DNA from: Actinomadura nitritigenes
Lineage (GTDB): Bacteria > Actinomycetota > Actinomycetes > Streptosporangiales > Streptosporangiaceae
DNA length: 64,000 bases
Direction of reading: 5' to 3'
NCBI RefSeq assembly: GCF_017573545.1
Contig: NZ_JAGEOK010000007.1
Coordinates: forward strand, 307,482 to 371,481
How positions within the stretch are numbered: the stretch's first letter is position 1; each line of letters opens with the position of its first letter. The notes under the pieces were generated by a model. It saw only the letters and a program-made list of their open reading frames with translations. It had not been told where the DNA came from and ran no database searches. Below are positions 8,127 to 16,115 of this stretch, piece by piece. A program made the translations under genes and the position numbers.

Positions 8127-9298
8127 GCCCGCTCCAGCGCCGCGGGGGCGGGGACGTCGAGGCGCGCCGCGGTGCGGCGCAGTTCCCGGTAGAGGTCCTC
8201 GCTCAGCGGGACGCCGGTGCGCAGGCGCTCCTGGGCGCGGCGGTGCTCGTGCCAGCCGGGATACCGGACGGGTTCGGAGGGGTCGGAGGGCGGGCAGCCG
8301 AGCAGGGCGCCGAACAGCGTGCCCGCGTCGAGGGCGGCGCCTGTGCGGAGCGCGTCCGGGGCGATCGCGGCGGTGAGGAACCCGATGCCGTCGTCGCGGC
8401 CGGTGGGGCCGCCGTCGCCGTCGAGCGCGTCCGGATGCGCGCCCAGCGCGGCGCCGGACACGACCGCGGCGAGGACCTCCACCGCGATGCCGAGCCCGAA
8501 CCCCTTGTACTGCCCGGCCTCGCCGCCGAGCCACATCAGGTGCGCCCGCCCCTCGTCGAAGGCGGACGGGTCGGTGACCGGGGTGCCGCCGTCGTCGCGC
8601 AGCACCCCGGCGGGGAGCGGCCGCCCTTCGCGGGCGGCCTGCCGGACCCGGCCCGTGGGGGCGGCGGTCGTGCTCATGTCCAGCACGAACGGCGGATGCG
8701 GGCCGGCGGGCGCGGCGACGCTCAGCGGGTTCGTGCCCAGCATCGCCACCGCGCCGCCGGGCGGCCGCGCGATCCGCTGCCCGCCGCAGTTGGCGGCGAC
8801 CAGGCCGATCATGGCGTGCTGCACCGCGCGCAGCGCGTGGTGCCCGGCGCAGCCGAAGTGGGTGGCCCCGCGCACCGCCACCATGCCGATCCCGAAGGTG
8901 GCGGCGCGCTCGACGGCGAGGTCCATGGCGGCCTCCGCCGCCCACAGGCCCAGCGCGCGCCGGGCGTCCAGCAGCACCGACGCCCCGCGGTCGGCGACCG
9001 GCCGCGGTTCGGCGCCGGGGTCGACCCGTCCGTCCTCGAACAGCGGCAGGTAGAGGCGGGTGAGGTTGGTCAGGCCGTGGGACGTCATGCCGGTGAGGTC
9101 GCCGTAGCACAGCGCGCGCGCCGCCGCGTCCGCCCGCGCGGACGGCAGTCCCTGGCGCCGGAACACCGCCACGGCGAAGTCGAGCAGGTCGGTATAGGCC
9201 GCCCGGACGGACGGGGCGGCCGTCCGCCGGGCGGTGCCGGGATCGTCCGGCCGGTCGGGGACGGGCGAGGGGCGCCGGAACGGCGAGGTCGTGGTCAC
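8123..9298 (-). CDS. Ldh2/malate-L-lactate-type NAD(P)H-dependent dehydrogenase
   Basis: A 391-residue member of the Ldh2 family (malate/L-lactate dehydrogenase, ureidoglycolate dehydrogenase and piperideine carboxylate reductase group). Family features are MTSHGLTNL, GATHFGCAGHH with the conserved His-Phe-Gly, GTNPLSVAAP, and a late KGFGLGIAVEVLA segment. The first 35 residues are a Pro/Arg-rich extension. The start is GTG at 9298, overlapping the M20 gene stop by 4 bp (GTGA); the in-frame ATG codons further upstream lie inside the M20 gene. It would interconvert a 2-keto or imino acid and its reduced form. The substrate is unknown. Confidence 0.85.
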   Translation of the reverse strand: MTTTSPFRRPSPVPDRPDDPGTARRTAAPSVRAAYTDLLDFAVAVFRRQGLPSARADAAARALCYGDLTGMTSHGLTNLTRLYLPLFEDGRVDPGAEPRPVADRGASVLLDARRALGLWAAEAAMDLAVERAATFGIGMVAVRGATHFGCAGHHALRAVQHAMIGLVAANCGGQRIARPPGGAVAMLGTNPLSVAAPAGPHPPFVLDMSTTAAPTGRVRQAAREGRPLPAGVLRDDGGTPVTDPSAFDEGRAHLMWLGGEAGQYKGFGLGIAVEVLAAVVSGAALGAHPDALDGDGGPTGRDDGIGFLTAAIAPDALRTGAALDAGTLFGALLGCPPSDPSEPVRYPGWHEHRRAQERLRTGVPLSEDLYRELRRTAARLDVPAPAALERA

Positions 9299-10593
9299 GG
9301 TGATCCATTCAGGTCGTCGGTGAAGGCGGTGAGGACGCGGGAGACGGTGGCGGCGAAGTCCGCGAGCTGGCCCGCGCCGGCGAACTCCCCGTCGGCGTGG
9401 GCGTTGTTGGCGGCGAGATCCCCGGGGCCGAGCACGACGGTGCAGGCACCCGGGACCTGCGACATCCAGATCGCGTCGCAGGTGAAGGCGGGTTCGCCGG
9501 ACGGCCAGGGCGCGACGCCGGCGCGGTCGCGCAGCAGCGCGTGGCCCCAGGCGTCGCGGTCGTCGAGCACGGGCAGCCCGCGCTTGAGCCATTCGAGCCG
9601 GGTGACGGCGCGGGCGTCGGCGGCGGTCCGGCCGAACAGCGGCGTGCCCGCGAAGGCGAACGCGAACTCCGTCAGCCCCTCGCTCAGCGCGTCCCGCAGG
9701 CGCCGTTCCAGGCGGCGCGCGGCCTCCGGGGAGCCGTAGGCGAGGTTGAGCAGCAGGGAGCCGCCGCCGTACACCTTGTTGTGCCGGGTGCCGGTGTGCA
9801 GGCCGGCGACGCACACGGTCGCGTCCGGCACCGAGGAACCTAGCGCGTTGCCGAGATGCTGCGCCAGGAAGCCCAGCAGGACGCTGGCGTTGTGGCCGTG
9901 GCCCGGCCGGTCGTCGACGGCGTCGTCTCCGTCCACGACGATGCGCGCGGTCATCGCGGCGGTGCTGCGGGTCAGGTACCGACCGCCGGTCGGTTCGCAG
10001 AAGACGTTCAGGCGTCCGGTGTAGCCGCGCCGGACGAGGGGCCGGGTGCCGAAGACGCCCATCGCCCCGCCCTCCTCCCCCGCGACGGCCTGCACGAGCA
10101 CGCCGACGTCGCGGCCCAGGGCCGGACGTTCCGCGCGCGCGGCGCGGATCCCGGCGAGCAGCGCCACGGCGGGGCCCTTGGCGTCGATCGCGCCGCGCCC
10201 GTGGAAGCGGTCGCCGTCGAACGCGACCGGCTGCCGCCCCGCGACGGTGTCCAGGTGCACGTTGAACATCACCGTGCGGTCGGCGGGGAGGTCGTCCGGC
10301 CCGAGGCGGAGCACGAGGCTGGGCTGGCAGGCGAGGAACCCGGGACGTGCCGCGGCCGCGCGGACCGCCGCAGGAACCGGGCCGCCGTCCAGGTCGGCGG
10401 GCCCGGCCGGGGCGTGCCGGACGACCCGCAGCCCGATCCGGGCCGCGTGTCGCCGGTAGGCGACCTGGGCCTCGGCCAGCCTCGGCGGCGGCGCGTCCGG
10501 CTCCAGCGGCCCGGCGGTGGGCAGGCGGAGGAGCCGGAGGAGGAGGTCGCGGTCGCCGGGACCGAGCGGTGCGGGGAGGACGGCCGCGGTCAC
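9295..10593 (-). CDS. M20-family metallopeptidase/N-deacylase
   Basis: A 432-residue ArgE/DapE/CPG2-type hydrolase. Zinc ligands and catalytic residues are visible: HLD (His113, Asp115), the bridging Asp137 in GAIDAKG, the EE pair at about 173-174 in AGEEGG, FCEPTGG, and a late His in NNAHADGE. The family removes acyl groups from N-acylated amino acids or cleaves amide bonds, so it may unmask an amine in a protected intermediate. The start is GTG at 10593, overlapping the isomerase gene by 4 bp. The position between the isomerase and Ldh2 genes argues for a biosynthetic rather than a digestive role. No signal peptide is seen. Confidence 0.88.
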   Translation of the reverse strand: MTAAVLPAPLGPGDRDLLLRLLRLPTAGPLEPDAPPPRLAEAQVAYRRHAARIGLRVVRHAPAGPADLDGGPVPAAVRAAAARPGFLACQPSLVLRLGPDDLPADRTVMFNVHLDTVAGRQPVAFDGDRFHGRGAIDAKGPAVALLAGIRAARAERPALGRDVGVLVQAVAGEEGGAMGVFGTRPLVRRGYTGRLNVFCEPTGGRYLTRSTAAMTARIVVDGDDAVDDRPGHGHNASVLLGFLAQHLGNALGSSVPDATVCVAGLHTGTRHNKVYGGGSLLLNLAYGSPEAARRLERRLRDALSEGLTEFAFAFAGTPLFGRTAADARAVTRLEWLKRGLPVLDDRDAWGHALLRDRAGVAPWPSGEPAFTCDAIWMSQVPGACTVVLGPGDLAANNAHADGEFAGAGQLADFAATVSRVLTAFTDDLNGSP

Positions 10594-11468
10594 CGCCCGC
10601 CTCCGGCGACGCCGAGCCCGGCGATCAGGCCCTCGAGGGCCCGCCCGTAGGCGACGAACGCGGCCGGGTCGCCCGAGCCCGAGCCGAGGTGGGGGCGCAG
10701 CGCGAGATGCGGCTCGATCGACAGCACACCGCCGTACCCGTTCCGCAGCAGCGACCGCAGGCACTCGGCGACGTCCGCCTGCCCGGCCCCGGGCGGCACG
10801 AAGGCGACCTCGCCGTCCTTCCCGACGCGCGCGTCCTTGACGTGGACGTGCACCACGTACGGGAGGATCTCGCGCAGCATCGGCAGCGGCGGGTACCCGT
10901 GGGCGACGCCGTTGCCGATGTCGAACAGCAGCCGCAGCGCCGGGCCGCCGATGCCGGTGACCAGGTCCAGCATCCGGTCGGCGCGGCCGCCCGCCCATCC
11001 GGCGCAGTTCTCGTGCGCCAGGACGAGCCCGTGGTCCTCGGCGCGCCGGGCCAGCTCGCGCAGCCGCTCGCGGGCGCGGCGGCCCCACTCCGCGTCGTCC
11101 AGGCCGCCGGACGGGTACGACATGATCCGCACCAGCCGGGTGCCGAGGACGGTGCAGCGGCGGGCGAGGATCTCCAGCTCGTCGAGGTCGAGCGCGAAGT
11201 CGCCGGTGACCGGCCGCGACCAGTCGCCGATCTTGGACGCGACCGCCGCCACGTCCGTCCCCGCCGCCGCGAGCCGCTCGGCCGCCCGGCGGAACGCCCG
11301 CTCGTCCAGCCGCGCGACGGGCGTGCCGCCGATCGTGCGCAGCTCCAGCCGGTTCCAGCCGAGCTCCGCCACGGCGCCGATCTGGTCCGCGAGGGCGGGC
11401 GCGGCCTCGTCGCCGATGCCGGCGAGCCGGATCCCGTCCGGCGGGCCCTCAGCGGATCGCGCCGGCAT
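10590..11468 (-). CDS. Xylose-isomerase-like TIM barrel (sugar phosphate isomerase/epimerase family)
   Basis: A 292-residue AP endonuclease-2/hydroxypyruvate isomerase-type TIM barrel. The metal-binding set is visible: Glu in LAHENCAGW, Asp in LLFDIGNG, His in VHVHVKDA and Glu in LSIEPH. These proteins isomerise or epimerise sugars, keto-acids or cyclitol intermediates (IolE/IolI-like). It overlaps the Gfo/Idh gene upstream by 20 bp, so the start is in that gene's tail. A Gfo/Idh dehydrogenase next to an isomerase of this type recalls inositol and rare-sugar pathways, which together with the DegT enzymes fits aminocyclitol or aminosugar chemistry. Confidence 0.88.
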   Translation of the reverse strand: MPARSAEGPPDGIRLAGIGDEAAPALADQIGAVAELGWNRLELRTIGGTPVARLDERAFRRAAERLAAAGTDVAAVASKIGDWSRPVTGDFALDLDELEILARRCTVLGTRLVRIMSYPSGGLDDAEWGRRARERLRELARRAEDHGLVLAHENCAGWAGGRADRMLDLVTGIGGPALRLLFDIGNGVAHGYPPLPMLREILPYVVHVHVKDARVGKDGEVAFVPPGAGQADVAECLRSLLRNGYGGVLSIEPHLALRPHLGSGSGDPAAFVAYGRALEGLIAGLGVAGGGR

Positions 11469-12477
11469 CGCGGGCCCCCTCCTGCAGGCCGCCGGACTCG
11501 GCGCACAGCCGCTTGGCCTCGGTGAGCAGCCGGACCGCGTCGACCTGCACCGGGAGCGTCCGGTGCATCGAGGTCGCCGGCCGCGCGTAGCGGACGTACG
11601 CGCCGCGCAGGAACGCCGGGAACGCGTCGTCGGTGAACACTGTCCGGGTCGCCTCCTCGCCGGGGCGGACGGTGCGCAGCTGGGCGGTGTGGTCGGCGTC
11701 GCTGCACGGGTAGTGGCCGACGAGGACGGCCTGGTCGAAGTGCAGGGTGATGCTGCGCTCGCGGACCGGGGAGGTCAGGTCCGAGTCGATCTCGGTGCGG
11801 ACGCCGGAGGCGTGCTCCAGCCGCAGCCGGGCGCGGCCGAGGCGCGGCACCCGTGTCCGTCCGAGGACCAGGTCGTCCCAGGACGCGTCGGCGATCCGCG
11901 CGCCCCCGGCGAGGCTGAGCACGACGGCGAGCGCGTGCGGCAGTTCGACGTCGAACGCGGTCGGATGGTCGCGGGCCGCGATGCTGCGGGTGAACCGCGG
12001 CTTGTTCTGGACCACGCGGATCCGCCGCAGCGCGCCGAACTCGCCGGACGCCACCGCCGCCCGGAGCCGCCGGGTGAGGGCGCTGTCGATCCAGTGCGTG
12101 GCGACCGTGACGTCCAGCTCCCAGCGGCGCCGGATCCGGGCCACCTCCGCCAGCCCGGGCAGGTCCAGGGCTAGCGGCTTCTCCACGATGATCTTGCGGT
12201 AGCCGAGCCGGGCCAGCCGGTCCAGCAGCGCGCCGCGGGCCTGCGGCGGCGTGCACAGGTGCGCCACGGTCCGCGCGGGCGGGCGGCACCGGGCCGCCTC
12301 CTCCAGCGACTCCGCCCGCATCATGCCGGGGACGTCGCCCGGCGGGCGGAGCGGGTCGAAGGCGACGACCGGCCCCCGGGCCAGCAGCCCGGGCGCGGCG
12401 GCGCGCACCTTGGCCAGCGAGGGCAGGTGCAGGCCCTGACCCGCCCTGCCCATCCCGACGATGAGAGTATGCAACAT
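11449..12477 (-). CDS. Gfo/Idh/MocA-family oxidoreductase, first gene of upstream train
   Basis: A 342-residue protein with the Rossmann start LIVGMGRAGQGLHLPSL (residues 5-21) and the EKP motif IVEKPLALDL (about 126-135). It is only distantly related to the other Gfo/Idh protein of the locus; the segment that usually holds the catalytic D-x-G-x-H reads DVELPHA here. The ATG start at 12477 has no clear Shine-Dalgarno site, so the transcript may be leaderless. As the first gene after the divergent intergenic region it marks the promoter-proximal end of the biosynthetic locus. Confidence 0.8.
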   Translation of the reverse strand: MLHTLIVGMGRAGQGLHLPSLAKVRAAAPGLLARGPVVAFDPLRPPGDVPGMMRAESLEEAARCRPPARTVAHLCTPPQARGALLDRLARLGYRKIIVEKPLALDLPGLAEVARIRRRWELDVTVATHWIDSALTRRLRAAVASGEFGALRRIRVVQNKPRFTRSIAARDHPTAFDVELPHALAVVLSLAGGARIADASWDDLVLGRTRVPRLGRARLRLEHASGVRTEIDSDLTSPVRERSITLHFDQAVLVGHYPCSDADHTAQLRTVRPGEEATRTVFTDDAFPAFLRGAYVRYARPATSMHRTLPVQVDAVRLLTEAKRLCAESGGLQEGARDAGAIR

Positions 12478-12551
12478 TGCAGGTCAGAGCCCTTTCCAGT
12501 GCACACGCGGGAGGCGGTTCAGGCGGCCGGGGACCGGCCTTCCTGACAGCG

Positions 12552-12590
12552 AGTCAAGCTAATTGACTTATCGTCACCGGTCAATGACGA
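12552..12590. promoter_or_regulatory. Divergent promoter region with two inverted repeats
   Basis: The 272 bp between the oxidoreductase start (12477) and the secreted-protein gene (12750) is unusually AT-rich for the window. It holds AGTCAA-N5-TTGACT (12552-12568) and TCGTCA-N8-TGACGA (12571-12590). TTGACT also reads as a rightward -35 with GACGAT about 17 bases on. These are candidate operator and promoter elements for the biosynthetic train, the secreted protein, or both. Assignment is by position only. Confidence 0.35.
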
Positions 12591-12749
12591 TCCGTGACCG
12601 AAATTGTCGATCACAAGGTAACCGCACGTCAGAGGCCAATGGCTCGCCGACATTGACCACGAACGGTGACAAGGAACTTGCTCATCGTTATGCGGCGGCA
12701 AGGGCCGGGCATCATCGCGGCGTTCCCCACCCGACTCGCAAGGAGCGGT

Positions 12750-13112
12750 ATGCCCCTCCCCTCACGCATCGCCACCGTCGCCACCGCGCTCACGGCCGCG
12801 GTCCTGGCCGCGTCGGCGGCCCCCGCCGCCGAGGCGCGGGATCGGGCCGCGCAGCCGGAAGGCAGGATCATCGTCTTCGTCACCGAGGGCGGGCAGGTCT
12901 CCTGGGCCGGCACCCGGCTGAAGGAATATCCGGCCTCGTCGAGCTGCCAATCCTTCCCGCCGGGGGCGCACGTGGTCGCCAACTACGGCACGGCCCGGCT
13001 GCTGTTCTACTCGGACCCGTTCTGCGCCGTCCCCGTCCCGCCGCCGTTCACCTTCATTTCCCCTGGGTACGGCGCGCACGTGTCCCCGACCGGCAGTTTC
13101 CGGACCGGCTGA
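12750..13112 (+). CDS. Small secreted protein of unknown function
   Basis: A 120-residue protein with an N-terminal signal peptide (TALTAAVLAASAAPAAEA, cleavage near residue 30). The mature part is about 90 residues with two cysteines (SSCQSF and DPFCAV) that could form a disulfide. The start at 12750 is chosen because AAGGAG precedes it by five bases; in-frame codons further upstream lack such a site. Nothing in it is recognisable as a known enzyme. Small secreted beta-rich proteins of this kind are common in actinomycetes. It faces away from the biosynthetic train and need not be part of it. Confidence 0.7.
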   Translation: MPLPSRIATVATALTAAVLAASAAPAAEARDRAAQPEGRIIVFVTEGGQVSWAGTRLKEYPASSSCQSFPPGAHVVANYGTARLLFYSDPFCAVPVPPPFTFISPGYGAHVSPTGSFRTG

Positions 13113-13125
13113 CGGCACCAATGGA

Positions 13126-13157
13126 AAACCGGCGGCGGACTCGTCCGCCGCCGGTTT
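13126..13157. terminator. Bidirectional hairpin terminator
   Basis: A perfect 15-bp inverted repeat (AAACCGGCGGCGGAC at 13126-13140 with its complement at 13143-13157) between the convergent secreted-protein and membrane-protein genes. Confidence 0.75.
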
Positions 13158-13195
13158 CCCGGCTCGATCCCGCGCCGGACGCGGGAATCGCACGT

Positions 13196-13906
13196 TCACG
13201 CCGCCGCGACCCCGTCGCGGGCCCGCACCTCGTGGCGGGTGCGGGGCATCAGCGCGGTGGCGGCGATCAGCCACAGCAGCCCGCCGAAGCGGACGACCGG
13301 GACGAGGAAGGCGAAGCCGGAGCCGACCAGGGTCAGCGTCCCGACCATGCCGGTGAGGGCGATCGCCAGCCCGATCCAGGCCACCGGCCGCGGCAGCAGC
13401 CCGGCGAGCAGGCCCGTCACCGACAGGCCCGCGACGAGCAGGGCGAACGTCGCGGCGTAGGCGGGGCCGCCGGACAGGAACGACAGGTCGGCCAGCGCCC
13501 GCGCGAGCGCCGGGCTCGCGTCCGCGGGGAGCCGCCCTCCGGCCCAGCCGAACATGGCGCTGAGCGCGAGCATGCCGGACGCGAGGACCCCGCCGGCCAG
13601 GGTGATCGCCGAGCCCGGCGCCGTGATGCCCAGCGCGCGCAGCCGCCGGTAGAACGCGGCGGCGGCGACCGTGAGCGGGAACGCCGACCCGAGCAGCAGG
13701 AAGGTCCCGGCCTTGACGGCGGTCCCGTGGTCCCGGGCGTACCGCAGCACCTCGGCGCCGGACGCGTCCGGATGCGGCGTCGCCCGGTTCGCCACCACGT
13801 AGGCGACGGTCAGCGCGGTGAAGGCGAGGACGGGCAGCAGCAGCGGCGGGCCCGCCTGCGGGCGGCGCCCGGATCCAGCGGGCCGCGGTGTGGTCTGCGT
13901 GTTCAT
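13196..13906 (-). CDS. Six-to-seven-helix membrane protein (DUF4386-like)
   Basis: A 236-residue integral membrane protein with about six or seven hydrophobic helices and a 20-residue basic, Pro-rich cytoplasmic N-terminus. It carries no catalytic motif. The overall pattern resembles DUF4386-type membrane proteins, a group without known function; the family name is tentative. It diverges from a MarR-type regulator across an AT-rich 80-bp intergenic region, which suggests that the regulator controls it. Confidence 0.7.
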   Translation of the reverse strand: MNTQTTPRPAGSGRRPQAGPPLLLPVLAFTALTVAYVVANRATPHPDASGAEVLRYARDHGTAVKAGTFLLLGSAFPLTVAAAAFYRRLRALGITAPGSAITLAGGVLASGMLALSAMFGWAGGRLPADASPALARALADLSFLSGGPAYAATFALLVAGLSVTGLLAGLLPRPVAWIGLAIALTGMVGTLTLVGSGFAFLVPVVRFGGLLWLIAATALMPRTRHEVRARDGVAAA

Positions 13907-13986
13907 GGGTCTCTCCTCTCAACGAACCGTATACGTCTGATAATGATTACAAAATGGAACGATCGTCAAGCGGCTACGATGTCGCC

Positions 13987-14475
13987 ATGACCGCGAGCGC
14001 ACCCATGCCCCGGCCCGGCGTCGCCTTCCTGCTGGCCCAGCTCGGGGCGCACGCGGCCGGGCTGTTCGCCGAACGGATCACCGGCCTCGACCTGACCCCC
14101 GCGCAGGCCGGGCTGCTGCGCATGCTGGCCGCCCGCCCCGGCCGCAGCCAGCGCGAGCTCGCCGACGACCTCGGCATGCCACCGAGCCGGTTCGTCCCGT
14201 TCGCCGACGAGCTGGAGGAACGCGGCCTCATCGAACGCCGCAGGAACCCGGCCGACCGCCGCGTCTACGCGTTGCACCTCACCGGGAAGGGCGAGACCCT
14301 GCTCGGCGAACTCGCCCAGGCGGGGATGGAGCACGAGCGGCTGCTCTGCGAGGCCCTCACGGACGAGGAGCACGACCGGCTCCTCGTCCTCCTCCGCCGC
14401 ATGGCCGACCAGCAGGGCCTGCGCCCCGACGTGCACCCCGGCTACCGCAACCTGCGTCCCAGGCCCGGCGCCTGA
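13987..14475 (+). CDS. MarR-family transcriptional regulator
   Basis: A 162-residue winged-helix dimer-type regulator. The recognition region RSQRELADDLGMPPSRFVPF is followed by the wing RRRNPADRRVYALHLT, the hallmark of MarR proteins. An alternative in-frame ATG at 13954 would add 11 residues. The 80-bp gap to the divergent membrane protein contains the short palindrome CGTATACG (13928-13935), a possible operator. MarR proteins usually sense phenolic or oxidant ligands and repress a divergent gene; that role is inferred from position. Confidence 0.85.
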   Translation: MTASAPMPRPGVAFLLAQLGAHAAGLFAERITGLDLTPAQAGLLRMLAARPGRSQRELADDLGMPPSRFVPFADELEERGLIERRRNPADRRVYALHLTGKGETLLGELAQAGMEHERLLCEALTDEEHDRLLVLLRRMADQQGLRPDVHPGYRNLRPRPGA

Positions 14476-14647
14476 CACCGCGGGCCAGGAGAAGGGGGCC
14501 TGGAAGGTGCGCGTTTACCCGTTCACCAGCGACTCATTAGAGCGGGTCCGAAGAACCGCCTTACCTTCTGGCCAGGACGGCCGGGTGCACGAGCCGAAGC
14601 GGAACGCCTGACTGTCCCCGCCCGGTCCCCGCACCCTGGAGGCTCGC

Positions 14648-15991
14648 GTGCTCGCGGCGCCCGTCCCCCCGATGCCCGCCCACTCCCTGCTGGTCCTCCT
14701 CCTCCAGGTCGGGACGCTCGGCCTGCTCGCCCTCCTGCTCGGCCTGCTGGCGAGGCGGCTCGGCATGCCGGCGATCGTCGGCGAACTGTGCGCGGGCGTG
14801 CTCCTCGGCCCCTCGGTCCTCCAGCGGGTCGCGCCGGACCTCTCGGCCTGGCTGCTGCCGCACCGGCCGGAACCGACGCACATGCTGGACGCCGTCGGGC
14901 AGGTGGGGGTCCTCCTGCTCGTCGGCGTCACCGGAACCGAGCTGGACTTCCGGTTCCTGCGCCGGCAGCGCCGGACCGCGCTGTGGGTCAGCGGGACCGG
15001 ACTGGCCGTCCCCTTCGGCCTCGGCATCGCGGCGGGGCTGCTGCTGCCCGGCGCGCTGCGCGCCGAGCACGGCGACTCCGCGGTGTTCCCGCTGTTCGTG
15101 GGGGTGGCGATGTGCGTCAGCGCCATCCCCGTGATCGCCAAGACGCTGGCGGACATGGACCTGCTGCACCGCAACGTCGGCCAGCTCACGCTGGCCTCGG
15201 GCACGATCGACGACGCCTTCGGCTGGTTCATGCTCTCGGTGGTCTCCGCGATGGCGGCGTCCGGCGTCACCACCGGGACCATCGCCCGCTCCGCCGGCTG
15301 GCTGCTGGTGGTGGTGCTCTTCGCGGCGCTGCCGGGCATGCCGCTGGCCCGGCTGACGCTGCGGCCGCTCGCCCGGCTCTCCGACCCCATGCCGGTCATC
15401 GCCGGGACGGCGGTGCTGGTCCTGCTCGGGGCGGCGGCAACGCAGGCCATGGGCCTGGAGTCGGTCTTCGGTGCCTTCGTCGCGGGCATCGTCATCGGCT
15501 CCAGCGGGGCCGTCGACCTGCGGCGGATCGCCCCGCTGCGCACGTTCACGCTGGCGTTCCTGGCACCGGTCTACTTCGCGACGGCCGGCCTGCGGATCGA
15601 CCTGGGGGCGCTCGCCCGCCCGGTGGTCCTGGGGTCGGCGGCGGCGCTGCTCCTCATCGCGGTCTTCGGCAAGTTCGCCGGGGCCTACCTGGGCGCCCGG
15701 ATGGGCCGGCTGAACCGCTGGGAGGCGCTCGCCCTCGGCGCGGGGATGAACGCGCGCGGGGTCGTCGAGGTCATCGTCGCGATGGTCGGGCTCCGGCTCG
15801 GCGTGCTCAACACCGCCGCGTACACCGTGGTGGTGCTCATCGCGATCGTGACCTCGGTCATGGCCCCGTGGCTGCTGCGGGTGGCGATGCGGCACATCGA
15901 GAGCACCGCCGAGGAGGAGCTGCGGCTCGTGGCGCGGCTCGACGGGGACCGCCCGGACGACGACGTCCGCCGGGTCCGGGCCACGGGCTGA
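14648..15991 (+). CDS. Cation:proton antiporter (CPA2/Kef-type)
   Basis: A 447-residue membrane protein with 12-13 hydrophobic segments and the Na/H exchanger fold. LGMPAIVGELCAGVLLGPSVL near residues 38-58 and the TIDDAFGW segment (about 188-195) match the paired-helix and ion-binding region of CPA2 antiporters. GAGMNARGVVEVIVA (about 359-373) is the late conserved stretch. The start is GTG at 14648 with GGAGG five bases before it. There is no RCK/TrkA-N domain, unlike full-length Kef proteins. It probably exchanges K+ or Na+ for H+; the ion cannot be read from sequence. It converges on nrdJ across a strong hairpin. Confidence 0.88.
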   Translation: MLAAPVPPMPAHSLLVLLLQVGTLGLLALLLGLLARRLGMPAIVGELCAGVLLGPSVLQRVAPDLSAWLLPHRPEPTHMLDAVGQVGVLLLVGVTGTELDFRFLRRQRRTALWVSGTGLAVPFGLGIAAGLLLPGALRAEHGDSAVFPLFVGVAMCVSAIPVIAKTLADMDLLHRNVGQLTLASGTIDDAFGWFMLSVVSAMAASGVTTGTIARSAGWLLVVVLFAALPGMPLARLTLRPLARLSDPMPVIAGTAVLVLLGAAATQAMGLESVFGAFVAGIVIGSSGAVDLRRIAPLRTFTLAFLAPVYFATAGLRIDLGALARPVVLGSAAALLLIAVFGKFAGAYLGARMGRLNRWEALALGAGMNARGVVEVIVAMVGLRLGVLNTAAYTVVVLIAIVTSVMAPWLLRVAMRHIESTAEEELRLVARLDGDRPDDDVRRVRATG

Positions 15992-16018
15992 GCCGCCGGG
16001 CGGTCCGGGCACACAGGT

Positions 16019-16055
16019 CGGGCGGTGGCGGGACGACATGTCCCGCCACCGCCCG
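16019..16055. terminator. Bidirectional terminator between antiporter and nrdJ
   Basis: A perfect 16-bp stem (16019-16034 with 16040-16055) and a 5-nt loop, between two converging genes. It has no U-tract, as usual for high-GC actinobacteria. Confidence 0.85.
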
Positions 16056-16115
16056 TGACCAGCGCCTAAGGCATCCGAGCGCCGGACGCCGCGTGCCCTG
16101 CGGCTCTATCCCGGA

